The translations under genes were made by a program, and so were the position numbers. From contig SMMW01000145.1 of the NCBI GenBank assembly GCA_004794655.1, positions 688,501-752,500 of the forward strand: 64,000 nucleotides of DNA. Reading direction: 5' to 3'. This document shows positions 25,783-38,300 of this stretch, piece after piece (position 1 is the stretch's first letter; every line of letters starts with the position of its first letter). The DNA is from Marisa cornuarietis (taxonomy: Eukaryota; Mollusca; Gastropoda; Architaenioglossa; Ampullariidae). Under the pieces are notes generated by a model. The model was not told the DNA's origin and searched no databases. It saw only the letters and a list, made by a program, of their open reading frames with translations.

Positions 25783-28700
25783 ATGGACCTGATGTTTGAA
25801 TGGGAATATGAGGGAGATAGATTTTCATTTGAAGATAGTGACAGATTTGAAGAAGACTCGTTATGTTCTTGGGGAAGTGAACCTGAACTCTGCAACAACT
25901 GGAGAGGTTGGAAAAGACAAAATGGAGGGCAGTCCCTCTTACAGATATTCCCATCTTCTGGTAAGCAAATTTCTTTAAATATCGAAATGTTTCCCCCACC
26001 CGACTAAAACTACAGTTAAACAGTTACAATATTGTTGTCACATAGTGCGTTAAGTTAGTTTTTGCTACTGTTAATGAGGCAGATGGTTAATAAGGAATAC
26101 CAGCAAGGACTATAGCTGTAGTCTTTGATCCAGGTGACACTGTTTTTGGTATCAACAATACTGCTCAAGTTGCTGTTGCTAATATTCCTGTTACTGAAGC
26201 GGGGGGATCTAGATCTGTTTGTTTTGCAGTGTATATGAAAATAATGTACACATTTATATCGTATTCCACAGAAGCATGCCTTCCACACTTTACTAAAATA
26301 GCTATTTGTCTTGGTTTGACTGTTGGCAGAAAATGTTGTAATGAGGTCAAGTAAATATCAAAGACCGCTTATTCTGCAATGCTTTACATACATTTTTACA
26401 TATAAAAAATTCTTTATGAACATGAAACTGATAGGAGGCATAATGAGGTTATCTTACAAAACTAGGTCACAGTTCCCAAAATAGACTTGCATGCACCGTA
26501 TGGTCACCCCCCCCCCCCTTTTAGCATAGGATTGATCTTAAAGTCAGGGAGCTAGTAGTGACCTCATTTGCAAGTTAGATCATTAGACATCTATTTCTTG
26601 ATTAATCTTTTAACCAAACAGATTGTCCAGATATGCATAAAGAACCAAAAATTAAATTGCCCCTTTATAGTTAGCAAAGCTTAGCTTAACATATGCACAT
26701 ATAAAATTCATATATGCACAAATATTTCATGAAAAGATTTTGTACATTTTGCATAGTTATGCATTAAAAAAAAACAACAGTCATTAATAGTTTGATAGGG
26801 TAGGCTGTTTGTTTCGTTTGGCAGATAGTAGTAGATTGGCTTTTAAAAAGTAATGTAAGAAATATTTATGGACATTTCACTCAGGATTGTGAAGCATTTA
26901 ATTATATTGTTTCTGAATACTAAGAGTAACCAGTTTGCCCATCACACTCTTAAGGTATGTTAGCTTAAATTGTTAAGTCCGATCTAAAAAAAAATTTTTT
27001 TTTGCTTTCATTTATTGGATATGCATGTTTGTAATATGGTGAATTGTAACTGACTATGCAAACATAATATTGATTGTTGGATCGTTAGGTACTTGAGAAA
27101 GAGAGATTCTGAATGCAAAATTTAAGTAACACCCAGCAGCAGACCTTAATTTGTGTGAGAGGAACCGAAGGGGAGGGGAAAAGACCTTAGAGTGTGTGAA
27201 CTGTGTGAATTACCTTCCAGCCACTTATGATTAAGTGCATATACACACTTCCTAAACTGCAGTTTCATTAGTTCCAAGTATTATAGGCTATAAGCTTGTT
27301 GTCTTACTTGTATCACTTGTATTTTTTTAAGTGGTCATAACCATTTTTAGATCGTTTTGAGGAGAAAGGTTCTATAGACCCCATTTTTCTTGGAGCCAGC
27401 ATTTTTTGTATGTAAGGACGGTCCCATCTCCTTTCCTTATCAGTGCTTTGCCTTTTTCAACTTTCTTTGGAATCCATTCCTGACACCTGGATCAAGTAGG
27501 GAAGGTTCGTTGTGAACTAGTGGACCTTTGAGTTTGGACGTCAGTGTTTTAACCACATGCCTTAATGTTTTCCCAACATCTCTTGATAGTAGACACTGCA
27601 GCACATATATGAGAGACAGTGATACATGTATCCTTATACATGCATGTCATTAGAAATGTTTTCACTAACTTAAAGGAGTAGCATAGAAGCTCCTTTGCTT
27701 CATGCATGTAGGTAAATAATTTTACCCTGCAGCTTGCAAAGCATCTCCCAGTAAATTTTCTGTATTTCTCTAGATGATTGAGTTATGCCTCTTGTATATT
27801 TCTCTAGATGATCGGGTTATGCCTCTTGTGGAGCTTGCTGCTCAGGCGGTGGCCTGTCATATACCATTTGAAGAAGTAGAACGGTTTGCACAGCCTATAC
27901 CAGAACAACTTCAGCTTCGCATAGCATTTTGGAGCTTTCCAGAAAATGAAGAAGACATCAGGTATGGACTTTCCATAAAAATTATTAATTATTAAATACT
28001 GCATCTTCACATCTTCACTTTTTAAATTTTGGCACCTAAACAGTCACTGGCTTAACTGTTTTTTTTGTACACCAAGATGATTTATCATTTAGAGCTATCT
28101 TGCATCTAGGTCTATATACAAAATGGGAAAATTATGCTAGTTGATTGATTTAATACCTGTGTGATTTATTGAAATCAGCTTATACAATTTTGTAAACCTG
28201 GGTTACAAGCCACAAACATGGTTTTACATTCACAACAGCAGTTTGCTTTCATGGTACGCCTTTTACTCAGCTACATCTGCCCCTTTTAATACTAAATGTG
28301 AAAAAAATGTAAGTATCATTTGTCAAACAAAAGGCATAAAGCTGTCTTTGATGACCCAGAAAGCACTACTGTACTAAACTGATGAACTGAATATTGCAAC
28401 GGCAATTGCAATATACAACTTCCAGCTGATGACAAACACTAACATCCTCCAAAGCTACCAGAAGAAACAGGGAGCCTTCAGATCTACCAGTCCTACAGGA
28501 AGAGGTCAAGAGAGTGATGCCTAGTCTGAAGGGATGGCACTCACATGGTGTGGGTGTCTGGCGAACTTGTGGGGAAGAAATAGCAGTGGCCTTCACTGCT
28601 CTATGCCAAAGAATCATGGATTACAAAGAATGGCTGAAAGAATGACTGCAGTCACTAGTCATACCCCTTCCAAAAAAAGTGCCAAAATTACAAAACCATA

Positions 28701-31529
28701 CACCGAATCAGATGCTGAAAATAGTCCAGAATCACATCAACACCATCATGAAGGAACTGCCAGCAGAAGAAGCTGGGTTTAGGCCAGGCAGGAGCACATT
28801 TGATCAGATCTTCAGCTGCCACATCCTGATAGAAAATCATCTACTGCACCAGCGAGATCTCTTCCACAGCTTCATTTGCTTTATAAAGGCGTTAGACAGT
28901 CTGGCATGAGGGGCTGTGGCATGGAATGCAAAAATTCAGCATTGAAGAGAGCCTCATTCAAGTTATTGAAGTGTGGTATTAGAGCTTAATTAGTGCAGAT
29001 AACTTTCTTTATCACAATAATGGGCATCCATCAAGGGTGACCTTATCATCGGTACTGTTCAACATCTTTGTGGAGAACATGATGCGAAAAACCCCTACTG
29101 ACCATCACACCTCCATTTTCATCGGTGGGAGGCTCCTATGCATCCTGCACTTTGCAGATGACATTGATCTGATGGCAGACACCAGCAGCAAACTGCAAGA
29201 CCTTACAAATGAGCAAATGTTTGAATGAAGACCAGTGCTGATAAGAGCAAAGCAGAGATTGATATGAAGGGAGTACAGCTGAAGGTGGTGAATAGCTTTA
29301 AGTCCTTGGGAGCCACTTCTCCCAAAATGGCAACTCCCTAGCTGACAGCCTCATCAGGATCACGGTAATAGCCAAGCTAGACAGGATACAGCCCAGCAAC
29401 ACCATCAGGTTTGCCGTCAAGTACAGACTGCACCTAGTTTGGTTTTCTGTTGTTTTTGTTTCAAGAACCAGCGTATCCTGTCCCTGCTGAATGGGTCTGA
29501 GTTTAAGTTACTCAAGTTTGGTGTAAAAACACACATCTCTTTTAACAATCCCCCCTCAGAAAAGAATCTCCTTCCCTCATTAGTCTTGCATAGTTTTTTT
29601 CTTGGTTTTAAATATTTGTATCTGAAACAGACTACTAGTATTACTATTAATAATAGTTATATTAGTATCTAAAGATTGATACTTTATTTTCCATTAAAGC
29701 AAACAAATGACTTTTAGTCTAGTGTGCTGGGGTAGGAACATTGCAAAACAGGGCAGGCAAAAGTTGAAGGTAAAAAGGTAAAGGTCATCCCATAACCTTT
29801 TCAGGTCGTTGGCAAAAGTTGAACAAGAACATGAAACATGAAAAAAGCAGGATGGGTGGTTGGAAAGGGGCCGAACAATTAGAGACAGTGATGACAAGCT
29901 TCTGATCAAGGAACTGACTGCAGTTTTAGCCAACAGCTTGCACACAGTCTGACAGAAGTGGTAAATTCAGAGTTCCTAACACTAGAACCACACATCTAGA
30001 CCCATTTATCCCGGCTGCATTCAACAATATAATCAACGGTGGAGAGAACACGCTCATAAATACAGATATCCATATTGCTTTCTCTCATTTAAAAGTGTTT
30101 TTTTGTAGATTTTTTAATTGAGGTCATACTCATCTCTTTGTTTTCCTGTTTTGTGTGACAACACGAATATGTACAAATTTTTAATACTTATGAGAGTGAC
30201 TATAAATACCAGCATAAATGATTACAAATGGAGAGCTAGAATTGAATGTCAAAATTTTATGTTCTTTTTAACATATGTTGGATTTTAGGTAATGTTCTGA
30301 TGTTACTATTGGCAGATACAACAATTTCCTGAAAAGGAATAATAAAGATGCTTTGAATTGTTATTGTAAATGTAACAACAAAAGTGGACATTTTCCTTTC
30401 AAAGCAAAGTATTATAAGTAGAAGAAACACAAAAGAAAAGTACAGACAACAACAGAAAAATAGAAATTCAGGGTTAGTGCCTCAGAAAATCTCTACCACA
30501 CCATACTTCTCAAATAGCAGACACACCTGAGTATTAAAATCTATTAACAGCAACAAAATACATCATACAACTAAAAAGATTAAGTGATAGGAGAGGGCGT
30601 ATCACAGCACTATTAAATCAATTCAAGGGTGCCAATTACTATTTCTTGACTTAACATTTGCAGTATGCATGGTTAGCAGGTTTGAGGGAGGCGGCTCTCA
30701 GCAATTTTTGTGTTTTATTAGTTTGTTGTGTTTTCGGTGCCCTTTGTATAGGCTGATGCTTTTTTCGCTGTCTCGTTGCCGTGCAAGACTGTTTGATTTT
30801 TGTTTTCTTCTGCGACTTTCGGATTTCCCATCGACTACTGGTCTTTTCTGCCTAACAGTTTCTTCTGAAGATCTTGAAGATCACACAATCAGTCTTTTGC
30901 TTTAAAATTTTCACACAGTTTTCCTCTGCTTTGTGATTGCATCCGTACCAGCAGTCATCTGGCGATTTCAGCTCCATTGACCCAAGTCTCTGTTGATTTT
31001 TTTCTGCGTTCCTACTGACAGTGGCTTTCCGAGCTGAAGATCTGATCTCAGGGCCATTGAGAGCCAGCACGTCCATAGTCGTAGGGAACTAGCACCTGCA
31101 AACAGTCTATGACTACCACAACATGCCATTGATTTCCTCCAGTAGTTCAGTTTGGAAATTCTTGAACAGAATCTATTTCTCGGTGACTGCAAAACTAACC
31201 TGATGATCTTCCCACAAGAATTCGGCTATTTTTCAGTGATTGTAAAACTAACCCCACACAACTGTAAACACATCCATATCATTAGTGGGTGGCCTCATAT
31301 GAAGCTAGTATCGATGTTTTCAATGTGTAAGTGATCATGGTCAGACTAAAAGAAGAAAACGCTTGTCATCATACTCCTCGATTCCAGAATTGACAACTGT
31401 ATGCTGCCAGTATTTATCATGTATGTGTGTTCTTTTTGTAAAGCGCTTTGAGTTCACTTTAATGATGGAAAAAGGTGCTATAGAAATCATCATCATTATT
31501 ATTATTATGTGTGGCTTTTAAGATTATTC

Positions 31530-31570
<41 letters not shown>

Positions 31571-32352
31571 TCGTTTTATAATGCGCCAGTTTCTGCATCA
31601 CAGAGATACGCTCAATGCGCAGTGATCCCAACAGCTTTGCAGGTCAAATGATCAAGTTCAAACAACAACAAAATGCAGATGATGAGATAAAAAAAACTAG
31701 TCTGTTTGAAACAAGTGGGTCTTCAGTTTTTTCTTGAAAGTTGCAAGACTCTCAGTCTCCTTGATCGAGAGGGGAAGGAAGTTCCACAGAAGCGGGGCTA
31801 CATTTGAAAAGGATCTAAAACCCATTGTCTTTTTGTTTGTGTTCCCTGTCTGAACATTCGGTCGTCTTAGTCTGGATTGGGCTGCTGAACGAAGGTTCCG
31901 CTGAGGTTGGTGACGGTGAACAAGATATTGTAGATATGCAGGTGCAAGGTCGTGATGGAAATGAATGCTGGATGCTGGTGGCCAGGGGTACAAAAGAATT
32001 CTTGAAATTCTCTTTATATATAATGCACAGAATTATCACTCAGAGGGCATCATATGAAAAGACTCATGAAATGAATGAGTAGAGTCCTATTTTTCATTCT
32101 TTCCTCTTAATAGACAAGGTTGCTTTCCGTGAATTCCTTTAATTGCTGATTTGGCTATCCATAACTGCTTTGCTTAATTTTAAGATTTTTAAAGTTAGAT
32201 TATCATACAAAGCTGTAGTGTTAAACTTAATGACAAAGTTCTTTCGGTATGTTGCAGACTTTATTCTTGTCTTGCAAATGGTAGTGCTGATGAATTTACC
32301 AAAGGTGAACATCTATACAAGACAAGGGCAGTGAAGGATGCCTTGCAGATTG
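25783..32352 (+). CDS. ZSWIM8: ZSWIM8 exons 1-3: acidic N-terminus and putative BC/cullin box
   Basis: Exon 1 (residues 1-59) carries the conserved start with DRFEEDSLCSW and NNWRGWKRQ. Exon 2 (about 60-110) has PLVELAAQAV at 65-74, which fits the Elongin BC-box pattern with Ala in place of Cys. It is followed by HIPFEEVERF, a candidate cullin box, and then PEQLQLRIAFWSFPENEEDI, among the most conserved stretches of the family. Exon 3 (about 112-142) reads LYSCLANGSADEF onward. The box assignments rest on pattern and family knowledge, not experiment. Introns 2 and 3 are repeat-rich, and two of the splice sites here are tandemly duplicated. Confidence 0.85.
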
Positions 32353-35300
32353 GTAAGATACAATTTTATCTTTATTACCAGCAGTAATTACTTTATAAAA
32401 CCAGTAGAGGTCCCTCTAGAGATTGGTAAGATAAAATTTTGTCATTATTACCAGGAGTTAAATTATCAAACCAGTAGAGGTTTCTCCAGAGATTGGCAAG
32501 ATACCAGCAAAGTTGAACAGCTTCAAGTACTAGGGAGTCGCTCTTTCCTAAGATAGCAGCTGCACGGCAAAAATCCTGATAAGGATGACAACAGGGGTGC
32601 AGCAGCACTTTGCCATACTGAACAGGATTTGGAGCAGCACCAGCACCAAGGTTGCGACTAGTTACTGACTGTACAAGTCAAATCCTGCTATGTAGGTTAT
32701 ACATGGACTATGCTTGCTGATACAGAAGAAAATGATCCAGGCATTCAAGACCAAGTGCCTAAGGAAACCACTCTGGATTTCCTACATGAAACAAAAGATC
32801 AAAGAATTAGAGTGGAATATGGTCATCAGTCTGGTGGACCTCCAGGAACGTCTTTTGGCAACAATGGTCTGGTTTGGCTGTGTGGTCAGCACAACTTTCT
32901 GTTAAAGACCATCCTTCTGGGTACCTTGGAGAGTGGTTGACTCCTAGGTAGACACAGAACGAACTGGCTGGTGAATATAAAAGATTAGATTATCACTTAA
33001 TGCAGGACTTGCTCACCACTGCTCAAAAAAAGCATTGTCAACTGCGGCATCAAGGTCCCTTCACCTTTGACAACCAGCAGAGCTGATCATCTGGTACCAG
33101 TCAAAGAATGAATGATAATCATGAAGATATCAGCTCTAGGTCTGTTATCAAACATCAGCAAATATCAATCAACATTAAAGAGATTATTGTATGTCAGAAA
33201 AAAATCTGGGGGTTAGATCTTTTAGCTCATGCTGATAAGTTACAATTGTCATTGTATATAGTCAGGCCTGATGAGAGGGAAGGGGGGACAGGTGGGTCTG
33301 GTGTACCTGGGCCCTCGTCTATGAAGGGGGCCCGGCTTTGGTCAGTGGATTTTTCCCTTTTCCCTTTTTTTCTTTTAAAGAAAGGTTGACTAATATTCCT
33401 CACTCTGGAGCAGGGTTCTACAAGTTTGATCCTTTAATGTCATGTTTCCTTATTTACTAACCACTCACATGTAAACAACTCTATGTTCAATTAGTGTTGT
33501 AGATCCCTAGCTGTCCTAATTTTTGCAGTCTGTTTTACTATACTGAATGAAATTTAGATATTGACAATCAAATTTTAAGGATATATTATACACTGGGAAA
33601 ATATACGATTACAAGGGGCCCGGAGAGGTCATCAGCCCGGGACCCGTGCTGGCTTTCGGTGGCCCTGTATATAGTTCCTTTAATGTACATATTAAAGGTA
33701 ACTCATGATGGTCTACCTTGATTTTGTTGATGTTATCTGTTCCTTGGTGTGCTTATGGGCTTTTTGCATAGTTTGCTGGTATTCTAAAAGATTATCTAGG
33801 ATTCTTTAATTTATCTTCAGTACTATCATTTGACTAAAGCCAATTTGTACTAAACCCAAACTTTCTCTTGTTTTTCAATAGGATTTCACCTGAGTGCGAC
33901 AGTAGTGGCTCCACAAAACTTTAATCAAGTTCAAGGCAAGGGTAGCTTTAATGTAGCAGTGGTTTTTGACCGACGCCGCATCTCCTCATGTTCTTGCAGC
34001 TGCAACAGTGCTGCCTCCTGGTGTTCCCACATTGTTGCTCTCTGCCTCTTTCGTATCCATCAAGTAAGTGTTTTTATGGGGGGGGGGGGTGGTCCTTTTC
34101 TCAGCGCACAGAGTTTACATGGGAAGGCCATGGCAGGTTTTATGTCTTTTAAACTGCTGTTTTGACAAATGAAAGCACTTTCAGTAGTTGCTGAACAGCA
34201 TATAAGCAAAGGTTGTACTGTTGTGGTATAAGCTTAGATTGCTTTATCTTTGATCAAATTCATAAAGCCTTGACTTTAGGAATGATACATATCATTATTG
34301 GCTTTAAGAACATGCTCTTTCAGTACTGAGTAATAACATATCATTATTGGCTTTAAGAATTTGCTCTTTCAGTATTGAGTAATAACATATATTACTGGCT
34401 TTAAAAATCTGCTGTCAGTTCTGAGTAATAACACAGATGATTATGGGCTTTAAAAATCTGCTCTTTCAGTACTGAATAATAGCATGGGTACTTTGATTAT
34501 TTCAGCAATCTTGTATTCTTTAACTTAGACCAAGATCACTGTTATCCAATTCTGTCTTCCATATTCTGTTTATTTAGGTGGATTTTCTTAAATGTTTGTG
34601 AACTATTTAAGTTATCCCTTGAGCTCACATGCATTTTGCATTTTGGGGCACTGTTACTGCTTGCTGAAGAACAAAGTTTAGGGATTTGAATCCTTTTCCT
34701 ACGGAAACTGACTGCTACATTCTTTTAACCTCACTGTCTTTATTGTTAAACACATTATTTCTCCTCCCCTACCATTTTTATCCATTTGTATTCATGTACC
34801 TGTATGCCAGCCATTCATTTGTGCACCTTAATATTTATGTTTTCAGGGGTCATCTGTTACACTTAGAGCACCTGTCTCCGAGTCACTGTCACAGCTTAAA
34901 AGAGACCAACTTCAGAAGTTTGCCCAGTATCTTATTAGTGAGCTTCCTCAACAGGTAATATTTAAATAGCAGTCTTCAGTTTTCTTTATTAAATTTTTCG
35001 TATTGATAACTTTGTGGAAAATTACATTTATTGCTATTTTCTTTCTTTTGTATAGAAAAACTATTTTAGGGTGAAGCCATTACACAAAAACTGATTATCC
35101 TACTTTTTCAGATTTTGCCAACAGCTCAGCGACTGTTAGATGAATTGTTATCATGCAAGGAGACAGCTATGAATACAGTTGGTGGAGCACCAGGTAGCGT
35201 TCTGTGTTTTACAGAATTATTTCGTAACATGAATGATATAAACATTTTTATAATTTGGCTTCCCTTTCTGCTCTGTGATTTACAGTTCTTCACAATTATT

Positions 35301-38300
35301 TAAATATCTTGTTTCTTTTTTTTGTGTGTCATTCATATTCACATTCACATGTTTTAAGAAGTAGATATTCAGTTTGAGTGTCACATTTATGTTGGGTTAA
35401 TAATTTTCTGCTGGTGTCGTGTTATTAAGTAATTTGGGGCCTGATCCCGTAAACTATATCTGGGGAAAGGACAGGTGAGATAGCATATCTTACCAATTAA
35501 CACAGTATCATACCTGTTAATTTGGTGTGATGGCAATAACCCTCCTTTTGCTTAAGCAGGTCTGTTTTATTAGGGTGAAAAGGTCACATCTCGTCAGTGG
35601 TTACACAAAGCAGAAGTATCAACAAATGCACAGAATGCAGTGGATAAGTGTACCATAGTGGCCTGTAGTCTGTCCTCATTAAAGACAAACCCCTGAAATG
35701 TGATATTCATTTTTTAGGCATGCCAACCTGTGTGAAAATGATACAATGCATGTTATTTTCAACACACAGTGCCACTGAATCAGGTGCTTTTACAGCACTT
35801 TGTTAACTTTTTTTTAGAAGACAGAATTTTAGTATATTTAACCAGTTTTAAAATAAAGCAGAAATTTAATCAAAAAAAAAAGAAAACAAGATTGTATGGG
35901 CTTATGTTCACAGATCCAACTGCAGGGCCATCAGCCAATGAGCAGACATCGTGGTGTCTAGATGAAGCCACTTTACATGAGAACATCAAGAAAACCCTGG
36001 TCAAATTTTGTGTGCCCTCACCTATTGTATTCAGGTATAGCTTTCATCTCTGAGTCATACATTTTTATTGATGGTGGTGGATACAGCTAAGCTATTGCTA
36101 GGGATATATAATAATAATAAGGAAGATTTATATAGCGCATATTCACACTCATAGAGAGCATGCTTTTAGCGATTAAAACGGGTAAGAGACATGGACTACA
36201 TGGATAGAACACGAGGGACGGAAGAATAAACGACAGTACTGACTACAAACAGAAAACAAAGATAGAAAACATAAAAAGGCACCAAGTAATAGGAACAGAA
36301 TATAGAGCAGAAGAGGGGAGAGTAAGAAGGACTAGTATTGTGTGGACTGTGTTAGGAGTAATGCTCAAGGAAGAGGTGCATTTTCAGTGCAGATTTGAAG
36401 GATTCAGTTGTAGCTAGGTGGTGGATATTGAAAGGGAGAGAGTTCCATTGTTTTGCAGCACAGTAGCCAAAAATCCTGTGACCATATGTTGTTGTTCTGG
36501 TGACAGGAACAGTTAGGATACGTCATCAGACAAAGAGCATAGTTGTCTGGCTGGGACGTAAGGAATAAGAAGTTCAGAGAAATAGTCAGGACAGGAGCCT
36601 GCAAAGAAATTAAAACACAGCACAGACAGTTTGTACTGGATGCGAGAACGGATGGGTAGCCAGTGTAGAAAACAAAGGAGAGGAGTGACATGGTCTCGTT
36701 TCCTGGTTCTGAGCACCAAATGTGCAGTGGAATTCTGGAGTTTCTGAATGAGGTATGAGGCCCAGCCTGTCAGCAAGGAGTTGCAGTAGTCAAATCGAGA
36801 AAGAACAAACCCACAGACAAGAGTGTTGGTAGCGCGTGTAGAGAGCAAGTGATGGATGGCACTGATCTTACGGAGCTCAAAATAGGCAGACTGACAGACA
36901 GCTGCTACATGTTTATCAAGGGTCATGTTTGCAGTGACCATAAATCCCAGATTCCTAATGGATGATGTGAAGGTGATGTTGGTTTCACCCACCTTAATTT
37001 GATTGGGCAGACTGACTAGCGAAGGTTGATGTCTTCTTCTATGGCACAAGAGGGCTTCCGTTTTATCATCATTTAGTTTAAGCTTGTTTTTTACCATCCA
37101 GCCCTTGACATTGCTAATACAAGCTTCTAGAGAGCTAATAGCAGAGTGAGACTCAGCCGGTGGAGTGGAACAGTAAAGCTGCGTGTCGTCAGCATAGGAG
37201 TGATGAGAAACCTGGTGAGACTTGATGCATGATGAAAGTGGCTTAGTATACAGGATGAACAGAACTGGGCCAAGTACTTCACGCTTGAGCTCAATGAGTC
37301 TACTAACATAGCGAACGAAGCCAACCTTTTGGCATGTGTCAGGTATGAATAATTAGGCGCTGTCCATGATGACTTTCTCTTCTGCAAGTCTGTACCGACC
37401 AAAACAACTGGAGAGGACATTTTCCAGATACTGAACAATTACATTCTGAGTAACAAAGTTGATTGGACGCCATGTGTCGGTGTTAGCGCTGATGGTGCTG
37501 CGTCAATGACGGGAAAGGTGAAAGGCTTGACCACATGTATCAAAACAGTTGCTCCACTGGCAGTAGCAACGCACTGTTGCATTCATCGAGAAAAACTTGC
37601 AAAAAAAAAATGCAAGTCGATCTTAAGAGAGTAATGGAGGAATCAATTGTCGTGTGGAAAACTGCTCTTCATCTGTTTGAACTGCGCAAGGAGGTTAAAA
37701 TTTTTCTGCGCGACTGTGACCATCAAGATTTCCACTTGTGGGATTACTTGCATGACTATTCATGGCTTGGTCTGTTGGCGTACATGGCTGACATTTGTAG
37801 CAGTCTGAATGGGCTTAACATACCCTGCAGGGCAGAGATGTCACAATCTTTAATGTTCAAGACAAAATAAAGGCTATGTGTATAAACCTGGGGGTGTGGT
37901 GTCATCACCTGGCCTTGATTGCCAAGAAATTGACTCATTCCCAACCCTCAGTGATTCTCATGTGACGTCACCACAGGAAACTGATGAGCAGATTGTTACG
38001 AACTTCAAATCACACCTTCAGGGTCTGCATGAGCAATTCAGAATTTATTTTCCACAAAGACAAAGTCTGAATGGATCAGAAATCCATTTGCAAACATGAT
38101 AGCGGTGAAAGCGGTCAGTACCAAACTTTCTTCAAGGGATGTTGATAGTCTTGTGCAACTTGCTTTGGATGGTTCGCTGAAAGTGTTGTTTACTGAGAAA
38201 TGTTTGACAGACTTTTGGCTTCATGTACAATCTGAGTATACGGTGGACTTGCTGACATCGCTGTGAAGCATCTACTGCCATTTCCAACAACTTACTATTG

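Noticed and set aside
27505..27570. Minus-strand tRNA-like stretch in intron 1
   Set aside because: A and B box resemblance is poor and spacing uncertain; not supported as a SINE or tRNA.
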